A stretch of DNA of 64,000 nt from Haladaptatus halobius (GCF_020618475.1 NZ_CP085337.1:496001-560000); one strand, 5' to 3'; positions 1 to 8,816 are shown, numbered from the stretch's first letter. Made by a program: numbers and translations. Notes: generated from the letters alone by a model not told the origin.

Positions 1-91
1 CAGCGTGTCTTCGAGTGAGTATCGTCATCAGATGGTTGTTAACTTTATTCTCTTAGTTAATAAACACTGCTATTCGTCTATGGGATGTTGT

Positions 92-490
92 TAAAACGGT
101 CACTCAGTCTTTCCCGTCGATACCGGTGGGTTGTACGCTGCCTTTGACGAGGATGATGTGAATCACGAGAAGGCGGATGCGGTATTCGATGGGATGGCAG
201 CAGGTGGGTACGGGCCAGTGTTTAATGTTGACCAGATCGGGCACACAGCGGCAGTCGACGCACTCTCGACTGTGCGCCAGTCACAGACGTTCAATATCCT
301 GCCGGTAGGAAAGGAGACGTTCGAGACGGTCTGTGAAGAGTTTGAACGCTACGACGACCAGCCGATTTCGTTTATCGATCAGACGAGTGCGGTGCTTGCT
401 CGGGAGCACGAGATCAAGCATATGTTTGCCATTGATAGTGATTTTCGAACGCTAGGGTTTGAACGGGTGCCGGTCGATAGAGAGATCTGA
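92..490 (+). pseudogene. PIN-domain (VapC-like) toxin gene without a usable start
   Basis: The reading frame encodes a small PIN-type nuclease domain. The first acidic strand (P-V-D-T-G-G, 113-130) and the late motif A-I-D-S-D-F near the C-terminus are typical of VapC-like RNases. The first active-site Asp lies upstream of the only in-frame initiation codon I can find (TTG at 131), and the frame is closed by TAA at 92-94. A protein starting at TTG would lack this catalytic residue. No antitoxin gene is visible beside it. I read it as a 5'-damaged toxin remnant; an unusual start codon is the alternative. Confidence 0.55.
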
Positions 491-659
491 TAGACGCCCG
501 ACGCAACGGTACGACCAGGTCGGCATAGATTAGGAAAACAGGCACTTCGCGTCCTCGGAAAGAACTAGGAGTACGCGTTCGCACCGCTCCCCGAGGTTGC
601 CCATAAGCTGCTTCGGCGATGGCAGGATAAACTCGATCCGGTAACCCGGAGTTCCGGTA

Positions 660-1030
660 TTCCCGACTGACCACGCGCCCTCGAAGTGTCGAGCGGTTCG
701 GTCACAGATACCGGATGTAGATGTTGAAAGTGTAGATATCGGTTTTGTGATTTGTGAAAATGAGGTCGTACTGCCTGCGATTTCGACGGAAGGGGCACGG
801 TTGGTGATGAAGCGGCTGTGCGACGAGGCGGATCTGGATATTGAGGGTGAGTATCTGAAACCGTACGGCGCTCGACGCGGGCTTGGCGATGAATTGTATC
901 GAACCAATTCAACCGACGCACAGGCCGCGCTGCGCCACTCGTCGATTGCGATAGCGAACAAGAGCTACTCGCATATCGAGGCGGGCGAGATCAGTGACGT
1001 GATCGATAGCACGCGAGGAGGAGAGGATGC
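660..1030 (+). pseudogene. tyrosine recombinase (integrase) C-terminal remnant
   Basis: The frame holds the catalytic C-terminal part of a haloarchaeal phage-type integrase. It has the A-R-R-G-L-G block with an active-site Arg, then L-R-H-S-S-I with the His, and N-K-S-Y with a probable nucleophilic Tyr. The N-terminal SAM-like domain and the first catalytic Arg are absent, and the first possible start (GTG at 747) is inside the domain. With the neighbouring PIN remnant, this suggests the scar of a former integrated element. Confidence 0.6.
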
Positions 1031-1067
1031 ACCTTACGGCGCAGGTCGATGTCTCAACAGTGCACCG

Positions 1068-1742
1068 TTAGAGATTACGATTCGCGTCCTCCTCATCAGA
1101 GGTGTTCGGAATGACCTTCTTGAGGATTCCCTTGGTTCCCCGGCGGAGCCGCTCAGAAAGCGCTTGATGTGACACGCCAAGTTTGTCGGCCAGTTCAGCC
1201 TGGTCGACCTCCCGTGGGACATCGTAATAGCCCTGTTCGACGGCCAGGATAAGGGCTTCTTGTTGGTCGTCGGTGAGATCGAATCGAACGCGCTGGGCGC
1301 TATCGACATCGTAGATGCGCGAAACATCGAGGGAGAACCCGTGTTCGTGCGCAAACTGGCTCGTTTCCGAAATCTTGTTCCGCTCGGGGAACAGTACGCG
1401 AAGACTCCATTGGTCGTCGTGCGCAATTGCGCGCTGAACGGTCGCGCCCTGTTCGAGCAGCAGGTACGCGATAATCTGGGTCTTGGTGACCCATTCCATT
1501 CGATAGAGCCGTTCGTCCTCAAGTTCAGTGAGAAGTTCAACTTTTCCAACACTAGGGTCGTCTTCGAGTGTCGCTGTCAACGTCTCAAAACCACCGTTTG
1601 ATGCCCAAACGAACGGCATTACGTAATCTGTATCATGCGCCACCACCCGATCGATTGTGAACACCATTTCGGGCAGGCGCTCCAACGTCTCGGATAATGC
1701 AAACTCCTCCGCTGGGATACTGAACTCCGCGATTGTACTCAT
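1068..1742 (-). CDS. bacterio-opsin-activator-type HTH regulator
   Basis: This 224-residue protein has the organisation of haloarchaeal Bat-like regulators: an N-terminal sensor-like region (about residues 1-150) and a C-terminal HTH_10 domain (about 155-215). The HTH contains the typical L-T-D-D-Q-Q-E-A-L stretch, then E-Q-G-Y-Y-D-V-P-R and L-A-D-K-L-G-V-S-H-Q-A-L-S-E-R-L-R-R. It is probably a DNA-binding transcription regulator with an unknown signal. The ATG start at 1742 fits the usual N-terminus. It overlaps the 3' end of the integrase remnant on the other strand. The HTH class is certain; the target genes are unknown. Confidence 0.8.
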   Translation of the reverse strand: MSTIAEFSIPAEEFALSETLERLPEMVFTIDRVVAHDTDYVMPFVWASNGGFETLTATLEDDPSVGKVELLTELEDERLYRMEWVTKTQIIAYLLLEQGATVQRAIAHDDQWSLRVLFPERNKISETSQFAHEHGFSLDVSRIYDVDSAQRVRFDLTDDQQEALILAVEQGYYDVPREVDQAELADKLGVSHQALSERLRRGTKGILKKVIPNTSDEEDANRNL

Positions 1743-2100
1743 ATCTCGGAGTAGGTCTCTAAAGAGCTATGGATGTTTGGATAGAGAATTGTAGTACGTA
1801 CTGCGACCACGCATACCGTATTACCCTGATAGATATGCGTCCTGTATTCAGCAACAAGTGAACGTACTGCCGAGCTGGTGTCATGAGAGCCGTGCTGAAC
1901 AGAGAGAATGTATTCTTCATCTCGCTGGTCACAGTGAGTTCCTGCTGAGTACCCTGGTGGGAGCGCCAGCGTTTAGATCACTGGTCGGGAGGACTCGCTC
2001 GAATAGATCTAAAGATGGCGGGTTCTAATCTGGTATTCCGGCATCCCGCCGCGAGATTAACGTCAACAGCCCAGAAACGATTCTCGTCATCTTTCAGAAT
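1743..2100. other. intergenic, no gene recognised
   Basis: No supported coding sequence was found in this 358-base stretch. It includes the promoter region of the HTH regulator on the minus strand. No repeat or RNA structure stood out. Confidence 0.5.
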
Positions 2101-2256
2101 TTATCTTCCTGTATAAATGTTCGTGCTTCCACACTTTGGACACTGTGTGAGCATTCCAACTGGTGGATGCGAAACCTTGTTCCAGCTATCACCTGATGGC
2201 GCTTCAAAGCCACACCGAAGACACCGGAGTTGCTGTCTGTCAGCGGATTCAGCCAT
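2101..2256 (-). CDS. small zinc-finger protein (two CxxC knuckles)
   Basis: This is a protein of about 51 residues, starting at an internal ATG (2256), with C-L-R-C-G and C-P-K-C-G knuckles that would bind one zinc ion. Haloarchaea encode many such small CPxCG-related proteins, often of unknown or regulatory role. A longer frame upstream (to 2337) has no typical haloarchaeal N-terminus, so the shorter start is preferred. The function is not known. Confidence 0.6.
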   Translation of the reverse strand: MAESADRQQLRCLRCGFEAPSGDSWNKVSHPPVGMLTQCPKCGSTNIYTGR

Positions 2257-2331
2257 AGTGGTAGTTATTCGTACAGCAACAAAAATGTCCCCCAAGAAAA
2301 GATCTATAACGAAATCACTGAGTAGGGTCTG

Positions 2332-2863
2332 TGACATCCTCCCCGACGTTTACGACGGGGCTTCCCCACACAGGAGGAAACCCGGCCCGGTGCCGAGCAG
2401 GTTTCAGGACCGTCTCTTCCGGCGTCAAAGGCGCGGGTTTCACGCCACCGCTCTTCCGAAAGCGTCCTGTGGCACTGCCACGGGTACTCCCATCGCCAAG
2501 CGTGTCATCGCCAACGGTTTTCAATCGTTGTCTCTCACCCAAGGCGTCAACCTCACGGTCGAAGGCGGTTCGGTCACACTTAGCCGCCCAGTGGGTTGGT
2601 TTACCGTGCTTACGAACGACGCGAACCCCGCAACCGGTTGCAGAACCAGCCCGTGGGAACCGACGCCCCGAAATATTCAGGACGTTGGTTTCAGCGCGTC
2701 TCGTATTCCCGTACAAGTGCCGGGAGCCGACGTAACCCTTGATATTACGCACGTCACGGCGTGTACTAAGCGTTTAGGTTTCAGCCATGCAACTGACGGC
2801 AGTTGCGTCACGAAGCGTACGCGATTCACGCCCGCCGTAAACGGCGGGATTCTCTCGCTGTTT
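2332..2863 (-). mobile_element. IS605-type deletion derivative without a complete tnpB
   Basis: The segment has both ends of an IS200/IS605 (IS1341-type) element in minus orientation but no TnpB gene. The right end at 2332 starts with the G-A-C-A-T-C-C-T-C-C-C-C motif followed by a hairpin. The left end near 2840-2863 carries a C-C-C-G-C-C / G-G-C-G-G-G hairpin and the sequence AGCGAGAGAATCCCG read on the minus strand. The same left-end sequence occurs at 57632, so this derivative belongs to the family of the element at 57631-59178. An open frame of 145 codons crosses it on the minus strand; I read that as a remnant or chance frame. Confidence 0.65.
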
Positions 2864-3032
2864 AAAGATAGAGCGTCTCATCCTGCAGAACCGCCGAGAA
2901 AACCTCGATTCCTTCGATTTCGACCTGCCACTCACGATCGCCGGTCGCCCGGTCAAATACTATCGCACAGCGAGCAGTCGCCACGATCATCGTTTGAATC
3001 GCCACCTTCTGTGAAAACTCGATGGAGGTCAT
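2862..3032 (-). CDS. small hypothetical protein ending at the IS derivative
   Basis: This possible 56-residue protein starts at ATG 3032 with M-T-S-I-E-F and ends in L-Q-D-E-T-L-Y-L. Its stop codon lies at the boundary of the neighbouring IS605 derivative, so the C-terminus may have been replaced by the insertion. I do not recognise the family. It could be a truncated haloarchaeal small protein or a chance frame. Confidence 0.35.
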   Translation of the reverse strand: MTSIEFSQKVAIQTMIVATARCAIVFDRATGDREWQVEIEGIEVFSAVLQDETLYL

Positions 3033-3270
3033 AGATACGAGATTTATGTTATTTTCTTTTCCAATTGGTTTTGGGGTACGCACCGCATAACAATACCCGA
3101 TGCGGCCATTGGAAAAGTTGCGGGCGTCATACTGAATGAAGCGTTTCGGTTGACGCTTGAGCACAGAGAAGCACATCGCACAACGCCTGGTGCCATGCCA
3201 TTGGTTGCGCGGGGGAGGTCACTCCACCCCTCCCCTCGCGTTTCCGCCGCTAGGGGATTTCCGGGAGTGA

Positions 3271-3376
3271 GAACGGGTCGCTTGCTGGTAAGAGCACCAT
3301 CGATACGAATATCAAATATTGCAGTGTTGATGGCGGCCACCTTGTGGCTCCGGTGGTTCGATTCCACCCCCGTTCG
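3271..3376 (+). tRNA. tRNA-like structure, class II with expanded anticodon arm
   Basis: A perfect 7-bp acceptor stem pairs GAACGGG (3271-3277) with CCCGTTC (3369-3375). A 4-bp D stem encloses a loop containing GGTAA. A long variable arm forms the GCCAC/GTGGC hairpin, and a perfect 5-bp T stem GGTGG/CCACC holds the canonical loop TTCGATT. The anticodon arm is abnormal: CCATC/GATGG encloses 27 nt instead of 7. An inner hairpin can present ATCAAAT, which would read CAA (Leu). A short intron or degeneration could explain this. The base after the acceptor is G. I regard it as a real tRNA-derived gene of uncertain identity and activity. Confidence 0.5.
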
Positions 3377-3473
3377 TGTCTTCACATCCTTACTTGATGT
3401 ACATCTCCGATCTCCTGGTAGAACTGTCTTTGATGACTATACGTAGCTATACAATGGGTGACTGCTCCTCGCC

Positions 3474-4694
3474 CTACTCGCTCGCTGGTGCTCGCTCGGC
3501 AAGGGCGGGGCTTCCTGTTTCGATGACGCGCTTTGCAGACACAACCGTGTCCGTAGGGAGCGCAGTCTCCGCAGGCGTTGATTCGGGACAGCCCGTCCCT
3601 ATCTGGTCGAGACCACGAGCAAGGATGTTCCATGCCGCATTTGCGTCTCTATCCGCTTCGAACCCACACGCCGGACACGAGTGTTCCCGCACCCACAGCA
3701 GTTTATCCGTCTTCACGCCGCACGACGCGCATTCTTTCGTCGTGTTTCGTGGATCAACCGCGACGAAGTACGTGCCTTCGCGTTCACACTTGTATTCAAG
3801 TATCCGAAGAAAAGTACCCCATGCGGCAGATGCTCAGTTGCGTGAATTTGACTCAAGCTGCATCATCCCGACAACATTCAGGTCTTCAACCGCAACGAAG
3901 TCGTACTCGCGGGCATAGTACGCCGAGAGTTTGTGCAAGAAGTCACGGCGTTTCTGTTTCAACTCCGCGTGACGACGCGCCACAACACGCCGTTGCTTGT
4001 GGTAGTTCGACGACCCGTGTTGTTTCCGCGAAAGGTCACGTTGTGCGTGTTCCAGTCGGTCACGCTCGTCCGATAGGTCGAGTGATTCAACGGCTGTTCC
4101 GTCAGTATCGTGAGCGTATTTGAGAATCCCAACATCGATGCCCACTACATCAGTGAGTGTATCGGGCTTCTCGGGCGGGTCGTCGGGTGTTTCGATACCG
4201 AAGACGGCGAACCATTCACCGGTTGGTTCTTTCTTCACCGTGACTTGTTTGAGATTCGCACCATCCGGAATATCTCGGTGCATTCGAACGGGTATCTCAC
4301 CGATTTTTGAGAGTCGGAGAACAGGCTGACCACTCGTGTTCTTGAGTTCGAAGCCAGACTGTCGATACGTGAACGACCGATAGTCGGTTGGCGCTTTCCA
4401 CATGAGGAGGCCGCCCTTCCGACCTGTGTCTTTCGCGTCCTTCAGCCGTGAGAGGTTAGTATACAATCTCTCAACAACATTCTGAAGTGTGCGAGAATAC
4501 AGGTCAGTGAGATCATCCCACCACTTCTTAATCGATGGAAGTTGATTGATTTCGCCGTACTTCGTCGTCCTTTCTTCCCGGTTAAGACGGTGGAGGAAGT
4601 GATTGTACACTTGCCGATACAGGTCACGGTGACGGTCTAACATCTCTCGGTGGGCGTCGGACGGGTTGAGCCTGTATCGGTAGTTGTAGCGCAT
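3474..4694 (-). pseudogene. tnpB: tnpB RNA-guided endonuclease gene with in-frame TGA
   Basis: The frame of 407 codons encodes an IS605-family TnpB. RuvC motif I is G-I-D-V-G-I, motif II is V-A-V-E-D-L, and the C-terminal zinc ribbon (C-A-S-C-G and C-P-A-C-G) is followed by motif III D-R-D-A-N-A-A. One TGA at 3834-3836 interrupts it just after G-M-M-Q-L-E-S-N-S-R-N, between motifs II and III. The frame continues intact afterwards, so this is a single nonsense change. The truncated 286-residue product lacks the third catalytic Asp and the zinc ribbon. Selenocysteine insertion is unlikely because no Cys is conserved at this site and no Sec machinery was seen. Confidence 0.8.
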
Positions 4695-4697
4695 GGT

Positions 4698-4850
4698 CTA
4701 CTCGTCGGAATCGGAATCTGGTTCAGAAACACGGACGATTTTCACGTCCGCGCCGAGCCACCGGCGTGGAACATAGACGTGAGCGCCGTTACCGGTTGGA
4801 CGCACATCGCCGTCCACGACTTCGTGGCCGTTGATTTCGAACCGTTCCAT
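4698..4850 (-). CDS. DUF2080-type transposase-associated protein
   Basis: This 50-residue protein starts M-E-R-F-E-I-N-G-H-E-V and continues V-Y-V-P-R-R-W-L-G. It matches the small proteins commonly found just upstream of tnpB in haloarchaeal IS605-type elements. It ends 3 bases before the tnpB start, so both are probably co-transcribed. The ATG at 4850 is preferred over the upstream ATG at 4856 and over the longer frame reaching 4982, which would run into the left-end hairpin. Its role is unknown. Confidence 0.7.
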   Translation of the reverse strand: MERFEINGHEVVDGDVRPTGNGAHVYVPRRWLGADVKIVRVSEPDSDSDE

Positions 4851-5058
4851 ACACATTGTGTAGACATTGTGGGGACGTAAATGTACCGATTCGTGAGCCT
4901 GCGAGACGGCAGTCTCACGTACAAGCAAGACGATGACGGCGCTGTATCCCCGCCGTAAACGACGGGGTTTTAGCGCCTGCAATTCAGATAAAACAGCATC
5001 ACAATGTAGAACTACTACTAACCCAAGGGTTAATCTCCTTCAGGGATGAATTTTGTCT

Positions 5059-5289
5059 ATGGTTACGTCTGAGGTGACGCTGCCCGACCGAATAGATAGT
5101 GACATTGACCGCCTCGTTGAACAGGATGATTTCTTGAATCGCGAACAAGCAATCGAAGAACTCCTCTCTCTCGGTGTGTCCTCCCATAATGCGGCTGGTG
5201 AATCCGAAGAGGAATTAGTTGACGATGTATTTACCCAAGCCGTCGACGACCAGCAAGACCCGGCCAACCATCAAGATGACCAGCTCTAG
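5059..5289 (+). CDS. ribbon-helix-helix-like protein (DUF7120-type)
   Basis: This 76-residue acidic protein begins V-T-S-E-V-T-L-P-D-R-I and continues L-V-E-Q-D-D-F-L-N-R-E-Q-A-I-E-E-L-L. That is the strand-helix-helix pattern of CopG/Arc-like DNA-binding proteins, and the whole resembles a conserved haloarchaeal family. The tail is rich in D and Q. A TTG at 5053 is an alternative start; the ATG at 5059 is chosen as the better N-terminus for the beta strand. It follows directly after the left end of element A. It is probably a small transcription regulator with an unknown target. Confidence 0.7.
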   Translation: MVTSEVTLPDRIDSDIDRLVEQDDFLNREQAIEELLSLGVSSHNAAGESEEELVDDVFTQAVDDQQDPANHQDDQL

Positions 5290-5814
5290 TTTAGATTTAA
5301 AAGAGGAGTTCGTTACCAGCGGATAGCACAAAGAGAATAAGATCCATTTTCGTACTTGAGGAGCATTAACACACCAATCAATAACAAGTATCTGAGGCTA
5401 ATGAGGTCGTCGATTATTCCGGAGGAAAACAATGAAATCAACAATGTGTTAATCGAATCTGAGGAGAGCTTCATTTACCTCTTTCCACTAAACCTTCTGA
5501 GATAATTTGAATCGCTGGCCATCTGTGGGCCACCGACCAAGAGCAAGGCGATTCTCACAGACGTTCAATTCACGATGAAGAACCAAAAGTATACATTGTT
5601 TGATTATCTGGGTGAACAACGCCCTTATCCGACTCAATGACCACGTAGAAAACACGGAATCACAGCGAGAGACTGTGCGTTTGAGCCCCACCAATGGAGG
5701 GGCCGCTTGAACCGGGTTCACCGGCCATGCAGGGTTTTCCTTGTTTGCTTCGCGTGGGTCGTCACGCGGAACGTTCAGAGAGTCCGACCGTTCCACACTA
5801 CCGAGTAGATACCC
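5290..5814. other. intergenic with a 7-bp inverted repeat
   Basis: No coding sequence is supported in this 525-base stretch. It is AT-rich in the first half. An inverted repeat with arms CGCGTG and CACGCG lies about 45-65 bases before the DUF7344 gene at 5815 and could be a regulatory site of that gene. Confidence 0.4.
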
Positions 5815-6153
5815 ATGCCACACACCACCAATTCGGCGTCGCTTGACGCCATGCTCGACATGCTGAGTAACCCTCACCGCCGTCGCATCATGATCGCAGT
5901 GTCAGACCACAATCCCCGTGACGAAGACGAATTCACACCAGATGACGTCGCAGCAGAAGATCTGGATGACGAGCTTCGCTCGGTGAAAACACAGCTCCAG
6001 CACACGCATCTTCCCAAGCTAGCAGACAAGGGCTATATTGAGTGGAACCCAGATACCGAGACGATTCGTCGCGGACCCAACTTCGACGAAATTGCACCAC
6101 TCCTCACATTGATGGTGAATCATGCAGACGAGTTACCCGCCGACTGGCCATAA
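5815..6153 (+). CDS. DUF7344 winged-helix protein
   Basis: This 112-residue protein has the haloarchaeal DUF7344 pattern. It runs L-D-M-L-S-N-P-H-R-R-R-I-M near residues 14-26, then H-T-H-L-P-K-L-A-D-K-G-Y-I-E-W-N, then G-P-N-F-D-E-I-A-P-L-L. These features correspond to an ArsR-like winged helix with the recognition segment before the wing. It likely binds DNA as a small regulator. A second member of the same family lies at 6939-7253, with an Lrp gene in opposite orientation between them. Confidence 0.8.
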   Translation: MPHTTNSASLDAMLDMLSNPHRRRIMIAVSDHNPRDEDEFTPDDVAAEDLDDELRSVKTQLQHTHLPKLADKGYIEWNPDTETIRRGPNFDEIAPLLTLMVNHADELPADWP

Positions 6154-6288
6154 CTCGCGAATACCTGAAACCGAGTCCGTGAGAGATGGACAACACATCC
6201 CTTCTAGTTCTATTAGAGTATTGGTTAGAGTGGGAAAGTTAGGAGACCCGCGTGATAGCCTAATATCGCTGATCTATCGGCTTCCAGC

Positions 6289-6780
6289 CTAACGCTCCTG
6301 TGTTTCCTCTATGATTTCATCACTGAAGTAGAAATAGTCAAATGGTTGTCTATACCGCTTGCGCATCATTTCTGCTGATTCGACTGTGAGATCCATTTCA
6401 TGCAACACATCCGTGATGCGCGTGATATCTTGGGTACTCGTCCCAACCGCCTCAATATAGATATTCTGCCGCCCAACCAACATCTCTCGAACATCGATCA
6501 CCCCCTGCACGTCGAGTACTTGGTCGACGTACTCAGCGCGCTCGACAGGTGGCGCTGTGCACACAAATTGCACGCGAAGCGGGAGATTCGCTGCCTCATA
6601 ATCGATCTCAGGATGATAGCCCTTGATGATTTCATCATTTTCGAGCGCTTCAATGCGGTTGCGAACCGTACTCGCAGAGGTACCCACTGTTTCAGCGATC
6701 TCTTGGGTAGTTGTATTTCGAGCATCTCGTTGGAGATGGTAAAGGATACCACGATCCACATTGTCAAGTCCTCGGCTCAT
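6289..6780 (-). CDS. Lrp/AsnC family transcription regulator
   Basis: This 163-residue protein starts M-S-R-G-L-D-N-V-D-R-G-I-L. The N-terminal HTH (about residues 6-55) contains E-I-A-E-T-V-G-T-S-A-S-T-V-R-N-R-I. A RAM-like ligand/oligomerisation domain follows (about 65-140) with V-I-D-V-R-E-M-L-V-G. Lrp-type regulators respond to amino acids or related metabolites. The effector is unknown here. Confidence 0.85.
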   Translation of the reverse strand: MSRGLDNVDRGILYHLQRDARNTTTQEIAETVGTSASTVRNRIEALENDEIIKGYHPEIDYEAANLPLRVQFVCTAPPVERAEYVDQVLDVQGVIDVREMLVGRQNIYIEAVGTSTQDITRITDVLHEMDLTVESAEMMRKRYRQPFDYFYFSDEIIEETQER

Positions 6781-6938
6781 GCTCCAAAGCAGATGGCGAG
6801 ACGTAAATATTGTGTGAGAATGTGAGTGACATTTAGACAGCTTATTTGTTCATGTATTCACTCGGTTCCTCAAACAATGAACAATCTATAAAATCTGCGG
6901 TGTTTAACTCTATACGAAGTGTTACTGGGGTGGAAACC

Positions 6939-7253
6939 ATGATACTTGATGACAAACTCTCAGTGCTCTCGAATAGCCATAGACGCCGACTTCTTCGGAC
7001 ACTCATAGATGACTCCGCGCCCAACACGCCCACCGTCTCCCCGAACGCTGTGGAGACAGACGGCGGCGACCGAGAATACGCAATTGTACTGCACCATGTG
7101 CATCTTCCGCAATTGGAAGACCATGGCATCATCACGTGGAACCAAGCAACAGGAGAGGTGACAAAAGGACCGCAATTCGACGAAATCGAGCCGCTGCTCG
7201 CAGCAGTCACGAAAAATCACAGTACACAGCCCGCTGGTGAGCCCCCCGACTAA
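6939..7253 (+). CDS. DUF7344 winged-helix protein (second copy)
   Basis: The protein has S-V-L-S-N-S-H-R-R-R-L-L, H-H-V-H-L-P-Q-L-E-D-H-G-I-I-T-W-N and G-P-Q-F-D-E-I-E-P-L-L, the same signature as the gene at 5815. The ATG at 6939 is preferred because the family begins directly before this L-S-N-x-H-R-R-R segment. An upstream ATG at 6846 in frame would add 31 residues without family support. It is probably a small DNA-binding regulator. A perfect hairpin follows the stop codon. Confidence 0.7.
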   Translation: MILDDKLSVLSNSHRRRLLRTLIDDSAPNTPTVSPNAVETDGGDREYAIVLHHVHLPQLEDHGIITWNQATGEVTKGPQFDEIEPLLAAVTKNHSTQPAGEPPD

Positions 7254-7267
7254 TTCAGACGTTGGAA

Positions 7268-7289
7268 AACTACCACATTTGTGGTAGTT
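7268..7289. terminator. 10-bp perfect inverted repeat after DUF7344 gene
   Basis: AACTACCACA and TGTGGTAGTT form a perfect 10-bp stem with a 2-base loop, 15 bases after the stop codon of the DUF7344 gene. It may act as a terminator hairpin or a dimeric operator. There is no U-tract after it, so termination is uncertain. Confidence 0.4.
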
Positions 7290-7737
7290 CTGGTACGGAG
7301 TAGCAAATGGTTGGGACCCAATCGAATTCCGTACCACTTCGGAGTTTGAGCTAGTCCTGTATAACCCTACTGTGATTATTTAGGTCACCAATTAATATCG
7401 GAACAGTGGTCGCAGAAACATGGGTCTCCTACCCTAATCCCGTCGAAAGCACTCCAGCAGAGGAGCCATCTACCTGCTAAATCAGCAATTAGCACACCAT
7501 AAATTGCGTATTCATGATCACCTACCTGTGATTATCTGAGTAAATGGTACGTTAGCTGGTGAATCAGCAAAATAGCTGTTCAGTGATGAGTGCCTTTGAT
7601 ACGTGTGGAGAAATAAAATGTATTGATGGTGAATAGTTCTGTCAGACCCGTTCCACGAGTTGGACACCAACCAACTTATCAGCGACAACAGAATGGTCTG
7701 AACAGCACCAGTACAATCGAACCAATGGTTGGGACCC
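7290..7737. other. intergenic upstream of trmB-type gene
   Basis: No gene is supported. The stretch holds two copies of AATGGTTGGGACCCA (7306-7320 and 7724-7738), the second ending at the A of the TrmB-type start codon. It also contains scattered short A/T-rich blocks that may include promoter elements. Confidence 0.5.
7306..7320. promoter_or_regulatory. copy 1 of AATGGTTGGGACCCA
   Basis: The 15-base sequence is repeated exactly at 7724-7738. Its core TTGGGACCCAA is palindromic in this copy. This suggests a binding site, possibly for the TrmB-type protein encoded next to it. Confidence 0.35.
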
Positions 7738-7738
7738 A
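7724..7738. promoter_or_regulatory. copy 2 of AATGGTTGGGACCCA at the trmB start
   Basis: This is the exact repeat of 7306-7320. It overlaps the start codon of the TrmB-type gene, where a bound protein would block transcription or translation initiation. Autoregulation is an inference. Confidence 0.35.
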
Positions 7739-8607
7739 TGAACGAGATTTCTAATCAACAACAGTCGATCGAACTGCTCCAACAACTCGGGTTAAAAGAG
7801 TACGAAGCACGCTGCTTTGTCGCGTTAGCACGGCTTCCGAAAGGCACCGCCAAAGACATCAGCGAGACCTCCGAGGTTCCGCGCACACGCGTCTACGATG
7901 CGATCAGAGTGCTCGAAACCAAGGGTCTCGTCGAAATCCAACACTCGAACCCCCAGCAGTTCCGGGCCGTCCCGATCGAAGAGGCCGCCGAAACTCTACG
8001 CCAAGAGTACGAGTCGCGGACGGACACGCTGGTTGAGACGATAGCAGATCTCGAACAAGGACAGACAACGAGTGACGAGGAAATCTCGCACGAAGTCTGG
8101 GCACTCTCGGGTGTCACATCGGTTGCGAATCGCACCCAACAACTCATTGATGCCGCTGACAAGGAAATCGTTCTTATCATCGGGCATGAAGACGTCATCA
8201 CTGATGAGCTGGTTGCCCATTTGCAGGCCGCTCTGGATAGTGGACTCAATGTTCTCGTTGGCACAGCGACAAAGCAACTCCACACAAAGATCACAGAGAC
8301 ACTGCCCGAAGCAGAGGTGTTCGTCTCCGAGTTGGAGTGGCTGCATAGTTCGCCACTCGATCTCGATGACGAGACCACAATCAGTCGATTGCTGCTCGTA
8401 GATCAGAATACGATCCTGGTGAGCTCGATACATGAAACGGAGACTGGCGGGATTGACACGGAGAAAGCCGTGTTCGGCAGGGGCTTCGACAATGGCATTG
8501 TCGTAATTGCTCGGCGACTGATGGCGACCGGATTGCGACCGACTGACGATCCTGCGACAACCACTAGGTCTGCTGATCCTGAAGAGGTCGGCGAGCACCA
8601 CGACTAA
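7738..8607 (+). CDS. TrmB family transcription regulator
   Basis: This protein of about 289 residues has an N-terminal winged helix (about 8-80) with L-G-L-K-E-Y-E-A-R-C-F-V-A-L and V-P-R-T-R-V-Y-D-A-I-R-V-L-E-T-K-G-L-V-E. A helix (about 80-105) leads to a C-terminal phospholipase-D-like or sugar-sensing domain ending F-D-N-G-I-V-V-I-A-R-R-L-M-A-T. TrmB proteins control sugar or central-metabolism genes. ATG 7738 is preferred; TTG at 7729 is an alternative. A remnant of a homologous C-terminus lies at 10490, beyond the IS element. Confidence 0.85.
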   Translation: MNEISNQQQSIELLQQLGLKEYEARCFVALARLPKGTAKDISETSEVPRTRVYDAIRVLETKGLVEIQHSNPQQFRAVPIEEAAETLRQEYESRTDTLVETIADLEQGQTTSDEEISHEVWALSGVTSVANRTQQLIDAADKEIVLIIGHEDVITDELVAHLQAALDSGLNVLVGTATKQLHTKITETLPEAEVFVSELEWLHSSPLDLDDETTISRLLLVDQNTILVSSIHETETGGIDTEKAVFGRGFDNGIVVIARRLMATGLRPTDDPATTTRSADPEEVGEHHD

Positions 8608-8816
8608 CAAGTTTCCCTATCGAGTATGAGAAGGGATGTCGAGTCGCAGTTGCGTATATTTTCAGAGCCTTCCCCTAGGGGCGTTGCACTTCCACTTATC
8701 GATTCATGGGGCAAAACGGGATTGGAGTAGGTGACCTCGGTTCCAAACAAGTAGTCACTCCGGTTATCTCGCATTCCTATAGTCTTCGAACACCGAGCAC
8801 TCGTGCTCAACAGGTT

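Larger units (their letters stand above)
3459..4983 (-). mobile_element. IS200/IS605 (IS1341-type) element A
   Basis: The element is in minus orientation. The left end near 4930-4983 has the hairpin CCCGTCG/CGGCGGG-type stem flanked by AGGCGCT and ACAGCGCC. The right end begins near 3459 with TGACTGCTCC followed by a stem around AGGGCGGGG. It carries a DUF2080-type small gene and a tnpB with a nonsense codon, but no TnpA, so it cannot move without help. Confidence 0.7.

Noticed and set aside
530..961. Minus-strand frames over the integrase remnant
   Set aside because: They are Ser/Arg-rich shadows of the plus-strand integrase sequence and have no recognisable domain.
2315..3034. Long open frames across the IS605 derivative on both strands
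   Set aside because: They overlap each other on opposite strands, are Arg/Pro/Ser-rich on the plus strand, and cover the hairpin ends of the element; they are better explained as non-coding element sequence.
3271..3376. The tRNA-like gene as a selenocysteine tRNA
   Set aside because: Archaeal Sec tRNA has a longer acceptor stem (9 bp with 4-bp T stem) and a long D stem; here the stems are 7 and 5 bp and no UCA loop is clearly formed.
3044..3385. 113-codon minus-strand frame over 3044-3385
   Set aside because: It overlaps the tRNA-like structure, which explains the lack of stops; no protein family was recognised.
3834..3836. In-frame TGA in tnpB as a selenocysteine codon, since selD is present
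   Set aside because: No SelA, SelB or Sec tRNA was seen, no Cys is conserved at this position in TnpB, and the zinc ribbon and motif III continue normally after a simple nonsense change.
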